From DATJLY01 sp035532935 (GTDB lineage Bacteria > Pseudomonadota > Alphaproteobacteria > ATCC43930 > CGMCC-115725), in the NCBI GenBank assembly GCA_035532935.1, contig DATKQE010000035.1, positions 1-64,000 on the forward strand: 64,000 nt of DNA. Reading direction: 5' to 3'. This document shows positions 54,675 through 64,000 of this stretch, in pieces (within the stretch, counting starts at the first letter, position 1; the number at the start of each line of letters is the position of its first letter). The position numbers and the translations under genes are program-made. The notes beneath the pieces are model-generated. The model did no database searches, was not told where the DNA came from, and worked only from the letters and a program-made list of their open reading frames with translations.

Positions 54675-55166
54675 GTGATCGACGCCGTCGCCATCGAAAG
54701 GCTCATCGCCCCCGCGCTCGAGGCGATGGGCTACCGCGTCGTGCGCGTCGCCTTCACCGGCGGCCGCCGCGCGACGCTCCAGATCATGGTCGAACGCGGC
54801 GACGACGGCGGCATGACGGTCGAGGACTGCGCCGACGTGAGCCGCACGGTTTCCGCGCTGCTCGACGTTGCCGACCCGATCGCGTCCGCCTATTACCTCG
54901 AGGTAAGCTCCCCGGGCATCGACCGGCCGCTGCTGCGGCGCGAAGATTACGAGCGCTTCGCCGGCTTCGAGGCCAAGGTCGAGCTGAACGAGCCGCGCGA
55001 CGGACGCCGGCGCTTCCGCGGGCGGCTCCTCGGCCTCGAGGGCGACGACGTGAGGCTCGATCTCGGCGCCGAGAAGGTGACGCTTCCCCTGGCGGCGATC
55101 GCCCGGGCGAAGCTCGTCCTCACCGACGCGCTCATCACCGCGACCCAACGATCAAACCGCACTTAG
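54675..55166 (+). CDS. rimP: ribosome maturation factor RimP
   Basis: 163 aa, two domains; YYLEVSSPGIDRPL is the family signature. Assists 30S assembly. GTG start at 54675, after the leader hairpin; nusA starts 9 bases after its stop. Confidence 0.93.
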   Translation: MIDAVAIERLIAPALEAMGYRVVRVAFTGGRRATLQIMVERGDDGGMTVEDCADVSRTVSALLDVADPIASAYYLEVSSPGIDRPLLRREDYERFAGFEAKVELNEPRDGRRRFRGRLLGLEGDDVRLDLGAEKVTLPLAAIARAKLVLTDALITATQRSNRT

Positions 55167-55174
55167 AGACGACC

Positions 55175-56728
55175 ATGGCAGTCACCACGACAATTCCCAA
55201 CCAAGAACTCCTCCAAGTTGCCGACACGGTCGCGCGCGACAAGGGCATCGACCGCGACGAGGTGCTCCAGGCGATGGAGCAGGCGGTGCAGAAGGCTGGC
55301 CGCTCCAAATACGGCCAGGAATACGACATCCGCGCCGAGATCGACCGCAAGACCGGCGAGATCCGGCTGATGCGCTTCCGCGAGGTCGCCGATCCGGTCG
55401 AGAACGAGGCGACGCAGATCCCGGTCGCCGAGGCGCGCCGGCTCAATCCCGAGGCGGAGATCGGCGACTTCCTCAGCGATCCGCTGCCGCCCATCGACTT
55501 CGGCCGCATCGCCGCGCAGACGGCGAAGCAGGTCATCGTCCAGAAGGTGCGCGACGCCGAGCGCCAGCGCCAGTTCAACGAGTTCAAGAACCGCGTCGGC
55601 GAGATCGTCAACGGCCTCGTCAAGCGGGTCGAGTTCGGCAACGTCGTCGTCGATCTGGGCCGCGCCGAGGCGATCCTGCGCCGCGACGAACTCCTGCCGC
55701 GCGAGAGCTTCCGCCAGGGCGAGCGCGTGCGCGCCTTCATCTACGACGTGCGCCAGGAGGTCCGCGGCCCGCAAATCTTCCTGTCGCGCACCCATCCGCA
55801 ATTCATGGCCAAGCTGTTCGCCCAGGAGGTGCCGGAAATCTACGACAGCATCATCGAGATCCGCGCTGTCGCGCGCGATCCGGGCTCGCGCGCCAAGATC
55901 GCCGTCATCTCCAACGACAGCGGCATCGACCCGGTCGGCGCCTGCGTCGGCATGCGCGGCTCGCGCGTGCAGGCCGTCGTCGCCGAGCTGCAGGGCGAAA
56001 AAATCGACATCATTCCCTGGTCGGCCGATCCCGCGACCTTCGTCGTCAACGCGCTCGCGCCCGCCGAGGTCGCCAAGGTAGTGATGGACGAGGAGCAGCG
56101 CCGCATCGAGGTGGTCGTGCCCGATGACCAGCTCTCGCTCGCGATCGGCCGGCGCGGGCAGAACGTGCGCCTCGCCTCGCAGCTGACCGGCTGGGACATC
56201 GACATCCTGACCGAGGCCGAGGAAAGCGAGCGCCGCCAGGAAGAATTCCGCACGCGCAGCAAGATGTTCATCGAGGCCCTCGACGTCGACGATGTCATTG
56301 CCCATCTACTCGTTACCGAAGGCTTCACCTCGGTCGAGGAGGTCGGCTTCGTGCCGATCGGCGAACTCGCCGGGATCGAGGGCTTCGATGAGGAGATCGC
56401 GAACGAACTGCAGCAGCGCGCCCGCACCTTCATCACCGAGCAGAACGAGCGGCTCGAGGCGCGGCGCAAGGAACTCGGCGTCTCGGACGAGATTGCAGCG
56501 ATCCCGGGCGTGACCCCGGCCCTGCTGGCGGCACTCGGCGAGAAGGGCGTGAAATCGCTCGACGATCTCGCCGATCTGGCCGCCGACGAGCTGATCGAGC
56601 TGGCCGCCGGCCAGGTCAAGCTCGAGGAGGCTGACGCCCAGGCCATCATCATGGCGGCGCGCGCGCATTGGTTCGCGGACGAGGACGCCGCCGCCGCCGC
56701 GGCGCCCGCTGCACCATCGGCGGAGTGA
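55175..56728 (+). CDS. nusA: transcription termination/antitermination factor NusA
   Basis: 517 aa. N-terminal RNA-polymerase-binding domain, S1 domain (about 135-200), two KH domains (GACVGMRGSRVQAVVAEL and SLAIGRRGQNVRLAS), and two C-terminal acidic helix-hairpin-helix repeats, as in other alphaproteobacteria. Controls pausing and termination. Confidence 0.96.
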   Translation: MAVTTTIPNQELLQVADTVARDKGIDRDEVLQAMEQAVQKAGRSKYGQEYDIRAEIDRKTGEIRLMRFREVADPVENEATQIPVAEARRLNPEAEIGDFLSDPLPPIDFGRIAAQTAKQVIVQKVRDAERQRQFNEFKNRVGEIVNGLVKRVEFGNVVVDLGRAEAILRRDELLPRESFRQGERVRAFIYDVRQEVRGPQIFLSRTHPQFMAKLFAQEVPEIYDSIIEIRAVARDPGSRAKIAVISNDSGIDPVGACVGMRGSRVQAVVAELQGEKIDIIPWSADPATFVVNALAPAEVAKVVMDEEQRRIEVVVPDDQLSLAIGRRGQNVRLASQLTGWDIDILTEAEESERRQEEFRTRSKMFIEALDVDDVIAHLLVTEGFTSVEEVGFVPIGELAGIEGFDEEIANELQQRARTFITEQNERLEARRKELGVSDEIAAIPGVTPALLAALGEKGVKSLDDLADLAADELIELAAGQVKLEEADAQAIIMAARAHWFADEDAAAAAAPAAPSAE

Positions 56729-56730
56729 GC

Positions 56731-57390
56731 ATGGCCGCACCGGCAGCGACCGCGGCGATCGCGCCCGCCCCCGTCGGTTCCGGGCCGGACGGCGGCGATG
56801 CGGCCGCGGTCGAGCGGCGCTGTTTCGTCACCGGCGAAGTACGCCCGAAGGCGGAGATGGTCCGCTTCGTCGTCGACCCTGCCGGCCGGATCGTGCCGGA
56901 TGTGACGGCGCGCTTGCCCGGCCGGGGTTTGTGGTTGACGGCGCGGCGCGATATAGTGGAGCGCGCAGTGGCCAAGCGCCTGTTTGCTCGCGCGGCTCGG
57001 GCGTCTGTCGCCCTCGACGAGGGGTTGGCGGACCGCATCGAGGCGCTGCTGGCGGCGCAATGCTGCAGCCTGCTCGGCCTGGCGCGGCGCGCCGGCCAGG
57101 CGGTCACCGGCTTCGTCAAGGTGCGCTCGCTCGTCGCGGCCGGTGGTGCGGCGGCGCTGGTTGAGGCGTCGGACGGCGGCGTCGATGCGCGCGGCAAGCT
57201 CGAGGCGCTGGCGCCCGGGTTGCCGGTGGTCGATCGCCTGACCTGCGCCGAACTGAGCGCGGCCTTGGGGCACGCGCATGTCGTGCACGCGGCGCTCGTG
57301 CCGGGACGGCTGGCGCGCAGCTTCCTTGCCGAGGCGGCGCGGCTCGGCGGCTTTCGCGCCGCCCGGACGAATTTTGCGACTGGAGCGTAA
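56731..57390 (+). CDS. YlxR (DUF448)/L7Ae-like RNA-binding protein
   Basis: 219 aa fusion. YlxR part RRCFVTGEVRPKAEMVRFV and LPGRGLWL, then a L7Ae-like part SLLGLARRAGQAVTGF. Such fusions lie between nusA and infB in alphaproteobacteria and bind RNA. GGAGTGAGC gives the ATG at 56731; a GTG two codons earlier overlaps the nusA stop. Confidence 0.9.
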   Translation: MAAPAATAAIAPAPVGSGPDGGDAAAVERRCFVTGEVRPKAEMVRFVVDPAGRIVPDVTARLPGRGLWLTARRDIVERAVAKRLFARAARASVALDEGLADRIEALLAAQCCSLLGLARRAGQAVTGFVKVRSLVAAGGAAALVEASDGGVDARGKLEALAPGLPVVDRLTCAELSAALGHAHVVHAALVPGRLARSFLAEAARLGGFRAARTNFATGA

Positions 57391-57399
57391 TGATACCGG

Positions 57400-60024
57400 A
57401 TGACCGACAGCACCGATGACACCGATCAAGACTCGAAGCGGCCGCTGAGCCTCGGCCGTGCCGGCGGTCGGCTCGAATTGCGCAAGCCGATCGAGAGCGG
57501 CCAGGTCCGGCAGACCTTCCCTCATGGCCGCTCCAAGACCGTCCAGGTCGAGGTGCGCAAGAAGCGCGCCGTGACGCCGGCCGGCACTCCCGAGAAGCCC
57601 GAGACGCCGGCCGCCAAGGAGGCGGGATCCGGCACCGCCGTCCCGGCCACTTCGCCGGCGCCGCGACGCGGGCTCGTGCTGCAAGGCCTCACGGCTGAGG
57701 AGCGGGCACACCGCACCCGCGCTCTCAAGGGCGCGATTCAGGCCGATGTCGAACTGCGCCGCCAGGCGCAGATCGACGCCGAGCAGCAGCGCGCCGAGGC
57801 GGCGCGGCAGGCCGAGGAGGCAGCGCGTCGCAGGGCCGAGGACGAAGTCCGCCACAAGGCCGAGGAGGACGCGCGCCACAAGCAGGACGAGGAGACGCGC
57901 CGCGCCGACGATGACGCGCGCCGCAAGGCCGAGAAGGCCGACGAGGATTCGCGCCGCGAGGTGGCGGAGCGGGCCGGCAAGGCAGCGGCGGCCAAGGTCG
58001 CCGCCCTCACCGCCGCCGGCAAGGTCAAGCCGGTCGAGGAAGAGCCCGAGGAAGAGGCCCCGGCCAAGCGCGGGCCGCGCGTCGAGGTCAAGAAGGCGCC
58101 GACCCTGGTACGGCGCGAAGAGCCGCGCCGGCGCACCGGCAAGCTCACCATCACCAAGGTCCTGAACGAGGACGGCGACGAGCGCCAGCGCAGCCTCGCC
58201 TCGCTGCGCCGCCACCGCGAACGCGAGAAGCAGCGCGCGCTGCAACAGCTTCAGGAACAGACCAAGATCGTGCGCGACGTGGTCGTGCCCGAGCACATCA
58301 CCGTGCAGGAACTCGCCAACCGCATGGCCGAACGCAGCGCCGATGTCATCAAGGCCCTGATGCGCATGGACGTCATGGCCACGATCAACCAGACCATCGA
58401 CGCCGACACCGCGGAACTCCTGGTCAGCGAATTCGGCCACCGCATCCGGCGCGTTTCCGAAGCCGATGTCGAGATCGGTCTCAAGGGGGAGGAAGACGTG
58501 GGCGAGACGTTGGTGCCGCGGCCGCCGGTGGTGACCGTGATGGGCCATGTCGACCACGGCAAGACCTCGCTGCTCGACGCGCTGCGCCACACCGACGTGG
58601 CAGGCGGCGAGGCGGGCGGGATCACGCAGCATATCGGCGCCTATCAGGTCACCCTCAAAGGCGGGCACCGCATCACCTTCATCGACACGCCGGGTCACCA
58701 GGCCTTCACCGCCATGCGTGCGCGCGGCGCCCACGTCACCGATATCGTCGTGCTGGTGGTCGCCGCCGATGACGGGATCAAGGAACAGACGATCGAGGCG
58801 ATCCGCCACGCCCGGGCGGCAGCGGCGCCGATCATCGTCGCCATCAACAAGATCGACCGCCCCGACGCAAAGCCGGAGCGGGTGCGCCAGGAACTGTTGC
58901 AGCACGAACTCGTCGTCGAGGAGATGGGCGGCGACGTGCTCGACGTCGAGGTCTCGGCAACGAAGCATCTCGGGCTCGAAAAGCTCGAGGAGGCGATCCT
59001 GCTGCAGGCGGAGATCCTCGATCTCCGTGCCAATCCGAACCGCCCCGCCGAAGGCACCGTCATCGAGGCCAAGCTGGAGCGCGGCCGCGGCCCGGTCGCG
59101 ACCGTCCTCATCAAGCGCGGCACGCTCAAGGTCGGCGACATTTTCGTCGCCGGCAGCGAATGGGGCCGCGTCCGCGCGCTCGTCGACGAGCGCAACGCGA
59201 ACATCAAGGAGGCGGGACCGTCGATGCCGGTCGAGGTGCTGGGCCTCAACGGCACGCCCTTGGCCGGCGATGATTTCGTCGTCGCCGAGAACGAAAACCG
59301 CGCCCGCGACATCGCCGACTACCGCCAGCGCCGCCGGCGCGAACAGCTCGCGGCCCAGGGCGCGCGCGGCACGCTCGAGCAGATGTTCTCGCAGATCGCC
59401 GCGGGCGCCGCCAAGGAACTGCCCGTGGTGGTGAAGTCGGATGTGCAGGGCTCGCTCGAGGCGATCACCGGCTCGCTCGAGAAGATCTCCACCGACGAGG
59501 TCCAGATGCGCGTGCTGCATGCCGCGGTGGGTGGCATCAACGAGAGCGATGTGATCCTGGCCAAGGCCTCGAACGCGGTGATCATCGGCTTCAACGTCCG
59601 CGCCAATCCTCAAGCCCGCGACCTCGCCCGCCGCGACGGCGTCGAGATCCGCTACTACTCGATCATCTACGACGTGATCGACGACATGAAGGCGGCGCTC
59701 AGCGGGTTGCTGTCGCCGGCCAAGCGCGAGCGCTTCCTCGGCAATGCCGCGATCCGCGAGGTCTTCGCCATCACCAAGGTCGGCAAGGTCGCCGGCTGCA
59801 TGATCACCGACGGCGTCGTCCGCCGCGGGGCGAAGGTACGGCTCTTGCGCGACAACGTCGTGATCCACGAAGGCAGCCTCAAGACGCTGAAGCGCTTCAA
59901 GGACGAGGTCCGCGAAGTGCGCGAGGGCTTCGAATGCGGCATGGCGTTCGAGAACTACCAGGACATCCAGGTCGGCGACGTCATCGAGTGCTTTGAGGTC
60001 GAAGAGGTCGCGCGCGCGCTGTGA
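57400..60024 (+). CDS. infB: translation initiation factor IF-2
   Basis: 874 aa. Long charged N-terminal region rich in Lys/Glu/Arg (about 100-240), IF2_N, then the GTPase with GHVDHGKT (about 381), DTPGHQAF (about 428) and NKID (about 482), then IF-2 domains. Brings fMet-tRNA to the 30S subunit. Confidence 0.97.
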   Translation: MTDSTDDTDQDSKRPLSLGRAGGRLELRKPIESGQVRQTFPHGRSKTVQVEVRKKRAVTPAGTPEKPETPAAKEAGSGTAVPATSPAPRRGLVLQGLTAEERAHRTRALKGAIQADVELRRQAQIDAEQQRAEAARQAEEAARRRAEDEVRHKAEEDARHKQDEETRRADDDARRKAEKADEDSRREVAERAGKAAAAKVAALTAAGKVKPVEEEPEEEAPAKRGPRVEVKKAPTLVRREEPRRRTGKLTITKVLNEDGDERQRSLASLRRHREREKQRALQQLQEQTKIVRDVVVPEHITVQELANRMAERSADVIKALMRMDVMATINQTIDADTAELLVSEFGHRIRRVSEADVEIGLKGEEDVGETLVPRPPVVTVMGHVDHGKTSLLDALRHTDVAGGEAGGITQHIGAYQVTLKGGHRITFIDTPGHQAFTAMRARGAHVTDIVVLVVAADDGIKEQTIEAIRHARAAAAPIIVAINKIDRPDAKPERVRQELLQHELVVEEMGGDVLDVEVSATKHLGLEKLEEAILLQAEILDLRANPNRPAEGTVIEAKLERGRGPVATVLIKRGTLKVGDIFVAGSEWGRVRALVDERNANIKEAGPSMPVEVLGLNGTPLAGDDFVVAENENRARDIADYRQRRRREQLAAQGARGTLEQMFSQIAAGAAKELPVVVKSDVQGSLEAITGSLEKISTDEVQMRVLHAAVGGINESDVILAKASNAVIIGFNVRANPQARDLARRDGVEIRYYSIIYDVIDDMKAALSGLLSPAKRERFLGNAAIREVFAITKVGKVAGCMITDGVVRRGAKVRLLRDNVVIHEGSLKTLKRFKDEVREVREGFECGMAFENYQDIQVGDVIECFEVEEVARAL

Positions 60025-60040
60025 CGGGCGGATCAGCCTG

Positions 60041-60457
60041 ATGGCGACGCACACGCCGGGACAGCGCTCGCTGCGAGTGGGAGAGGAACTGCGGCACGCG
60101 CTTGCGCGCATCTTCGAGCGCGGGGAGTTGCGCGATCCGGCGCTCGCTGACGCGACCGTCACCGTTACCGAGGTGCGCGTGACGCCCGACCTCAAGAGCG
60201 CGACCGCTTTTGTCGTGCCGCTCGGCGGGTCGAACGGCGCCGAGATCATGGCGGCGCTCGGCCGCAGCGCGCCCTTTCTGCGCCGCGCGCTCGCGCACGA
60301 GGTGCGGCTGCGCCACGCGCCGGCGCTGGCTTTCGCGCTCGACACCTCGTTCGATTACGCAAGCCGCATCGATGCGCTCCTGCGCACACCGGCAGTCAAG
60401 CGCGACCTCGCGGCGCCCGAACCGCCCGAAAGCGAGGACGGCGGCGATGGCGCGTAG
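60041..60457 (+). CDS. rbfA: ribosome-binding factor A
   Basis: 138 aa KH-like factor for 30S maturation. VTVTEVRVTPDLKSATAFV and LRHAPALAFALDTSFDYA match RbfA. ATG 60041; overlaps truB by 11 bases. Confidence 0.93.
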   Translation: MATHTPGQRSLRVGEELRHALARIFERGELRDPALADATVTVTEVRVTPDLKSATAFVVPLGGSNGAEIMAALGRSAPFLRRALAHEVRLRHAPALAFALDTSFDYASRIDALLRTPAVKRDLAAPEPPESEDGGDGA

Positions 60458-61373
60458 GCGGCGCGGCACGCCCATCCACGGCTGGATCGTGCTCGACAAG
60501 CCGCGGGGCCTGACTTCCGCGGCGGCCGTCGCGGCGGTGCGCCGCATCACCGGCGCGGCCAAGGCAGGGCATGGCGGCACGCTCGACCCGCTCGCCACGG
60601 GCGTGCTGCCGATCGCGCTCGGCGAGGCCACCAAGACCGTTTCCTGGGTGATCAACGGCCTGAAGCACTACCATTTCACGCTGCGCTGGGGCGAGGCGCG
60701 CGACACCGACGACGCCGAGGGGGCGATCGTCGCGGCGAGCCCGGTACGGCCCGAGGCGGCCGCGATCGAACGCGTGCTGCCGCGCTTCGTCGGCACGCTG
60801 ATGCAGCGACCACCGGCCTATTCGGCGCTCAAGATCGCGGGTGCACGGGCCTACGACCTCGCGCGGGAGGGCATGAACCCGGAACTCGCGCCGCGACCGG
60901 TGACGATCGTGAGCCTCGAACTTCTCGACCTCCCGGACCCGGACCATGCGGTGCTGACCGCGGCGGTAGGGCGCGGCACCTATATTCGTGCGCTGGCGCG
61001 CGATCTTGGCGAGGTGCTCGGCACGCATGCCCACGTCACCGCGTTGTGCCGACGCACGGTCGGCCGGTTCCGGATGGAACAGGCGATTTCCCTGGATAAA
61101 CTTGCGGCGCTGGGGCATAGTGCGGTTGTATCGGAGCATCTGTATCCGATCGAGACCGCGCTGGACGACATCCCGGCGCTGGCCCTGACGGATGCCGAAG
61201 CCCATGCGCTGCGTCACGGCCAGTCCGTGACCGCGTTGCGCCCGTCGGATCGGGCGCGCATCGATCAAATCGGCGACGGCGTGACGCTGTGCGCCATGAG
61301 CGAAGGAAAGCTCGTGGCGCTGGTCGAGGTCGAAGCGGGCGGCTTGCGGCCGATACGCGTGTTGAACTTGTGA
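60447..61373 (+). CDS. truB: tRNA pseudouridine(55) synthase TruB
   Basis: 308 aa. Catalytic Asp in GHGGTLDPLATGVLP, then RPPAYSALKI and GRGTYIRALARDLG. Forms pseudouridine 55. Overlaps rbfA, followed by rpsO. Confidence 0.95.
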   Translation: MARRRRGTPIHGWIVLDKPRGLTSAAAVAAVRRITGAAKAGHGGTLDPLATGVLPIALGEATKTVSWVINGLKHYHFTLRWGEARDTDDAEGAIVAASPVRPEAAAIERVLPRFVGTLMQRPPAYSALKIAGARAYDLAREGMNPELAPRPVTIVSLELLDLPDPDHAVLTAAVGRGTYIRALARDLGEVLGTHAHVTALCRRTVGRFRMEQAISLDKLAALGHSAVVSEHLYPIETALDDIPALALTDAEAHALRHGQSVTALRPSDRARIDQIGDGVTLCAMSEGKLVALVEVEAGGLRPIRVLNL

Positions 61374-61390
61374 CCCTTGGGAGCAGCAAG

Positions 61391-61660
61391 ATGTCGATTA
61401 CGGCCGTGCGCAAGCAGGAGCTGATTGGCGAATACGCCCGCAAGTCCGGCGATACCGGATCGCCGGAGGTTCAGGTTGCGATCCTGTCGGAACGCATCCG
61501 CAATCTCACCGACCATCTGTCGACGCACAAAAAGGATTTTCATTCGCGGCGCGGCCTCTTGGTCATGGTCGGCCAGCGCCGCAGCCTGCTCGACTATCTG
61601 AAGCGCACCGGGCCCGCCCGCTACGAAGAGTTGATCGGGCGGCTGGGGCTCCGGCGCTGA
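61391..61660 (+). CDS. rpsO: 30S ribosomal protein S15
   Basis: 89 aa. S15 helices: GDTGSPEVQVAILSERI, LSTHKKDFHSRRGLL and RRSLLDYLKR. Binds the central domain of 16S rRNA. Short gap then a hairpin and pnp, the usual rpsO-pnp order. Confidence 0.97.
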   Translation: MSITAVRKQELIGEYARKSGDTGSPEVQVAILSERIRNLTDHLSTHKKDFHSRRGLLVMVGQRRSLLDYLKRTGPARYEELIGRLGLRR

Positions 61661-61681
61661 ACGCCGCGTCCCGACCTTGTC

Positions 61682-61701
61682 CCTCGCCCACCGGGGCGAG
61701 G
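61682..61701 (+). repeat. hairpin in the rpsO-pnp spacer
   Basis: CCTCGCCC (61682-61689), loop ACCG, GGGCGAGG (61694-61701), followed by CCATCCTG without a T tract. In E. coli a hairpin at this place is cut by RNase III to control pnp. It also resembles the palindrome at 39141-39168. Confidence 0.6.
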
Positions 61702-61804
61702 CCATCCTGTTGTCCCATGATTCGCGCGGTCCGCATGCGGCGACGCCCGGCGTCGCCCGCGCCGCGCTCACTTTTTCCCCAGAGAGAAGAGAGAGAAGAG
61801 AGCG

Positions 61805-63957
<2,153 letters not shown>

Positions 63958-63961
<4 letters not shown>

Positions 63962-64000
63962 GCCGGCATCGCGCCTTCCTGCGCTGCGACGCGGCCGCCA
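63958..64000 (+). CDS. possible gene start after pnp, cut by window end
   Basis: A GTG at 63958 overlaps the pnp stop (GTGA) and is open to the end, reading MSRHRAFLRCDAAA. Too little is visible to name a product. Confidence 0.3.

Noticed and set aside
55840..60345. Minus-strand frame of about 1500 codons opposite nusA-infB
   Set aside because: A GC-rich antisense artefact; the plus strand has unmistakable nusA, ylxR, infB and rbfA.

Overview
This GC-rich window comes from an alphaproteobacterium, probably a free-living soil or freshwater member near Rhodospirillales or Hyphomicrobiales. Evidence: a MucR zinc-finger regulator, the olsB-olsA-miaB-phoH-ybeY-corC-lnt-xre-trmB series, a rimP-nusA-ylxR-infB-rbfA-truB-rpsO-pnp operon, a BzdR-type HTH/shikimate-kinase regulator, many ABC uptake systems and an elongator tRNA-Met of alphaproteobacterial type. 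No species can be named from sequence alone.

Layout. 1-11 kb is an accessory, mobile-element-marked region: an IS5-family transposase cut by the window edge, a dienelactone-hydrolase-like enzyme, a MetE-like methyltransferase, and an apparent operon of a periplasmic binding protein, a fumarate-reductase-like flavoprotein, a 2[4Fe-4S] ferredoxin and an AprA/SdhA-like flavoprotein. It ends in an insertion sequence with 18-bp perfect inverted repeats and a frameshifted integrase-type transposase, a binding-protein gene killed by a single TGA, and a vestigial transposase tail. 11-20.3 kb is a catabolic cluster: aromatic-hydroxylase-like flavoprotein, MarR regulator, luciferase-like monooxygenase, two tandem binding proteins, ABC ATPase and permease, a DAO/LhgO-like oxidoreductase, a VOC protein and a metallo-beta-lactamase-fold hydrolase.

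20.4-25 kb holds tRNA-Met, a second MetE-like gene and a protocatechuate 4,5-cleavage module (ligI-ligA-ligB-ligC). 25-31 kb on the minus strand has an ABC exporter with a NEW3-domain surface protein, an acyl-CoA-dehydrogenase-like flavoenzyme, a PagL-like lipid A deacylase and a proline iminopeptidase. 31.2-39 kb is an apparent operon of two Tat-type binding proteins, LivHMGF and feruloyl-CoA synthase. 39.2-42.5 kb carries a benzoate-CoA ligase plus VOC gene, divergent from a BzdR/BoxR-type regulator. Together 20-42 kb points to uptake and breakdown of lignin-type aromatic acids.

42.5-64 kb is conserved core: NfuA, a VanX-like dipeptidase, TsaB, RimI, MucR, Fur, ornithine-lipid synthesis (OlsBA), MiaB-PhoH-YbeY-CorC-Lnt, an XRE regulator, TrmB, then the translation/RNA operon to pnp. 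Many of these genes overlap by 1-11 bases, indicating translational coupling.
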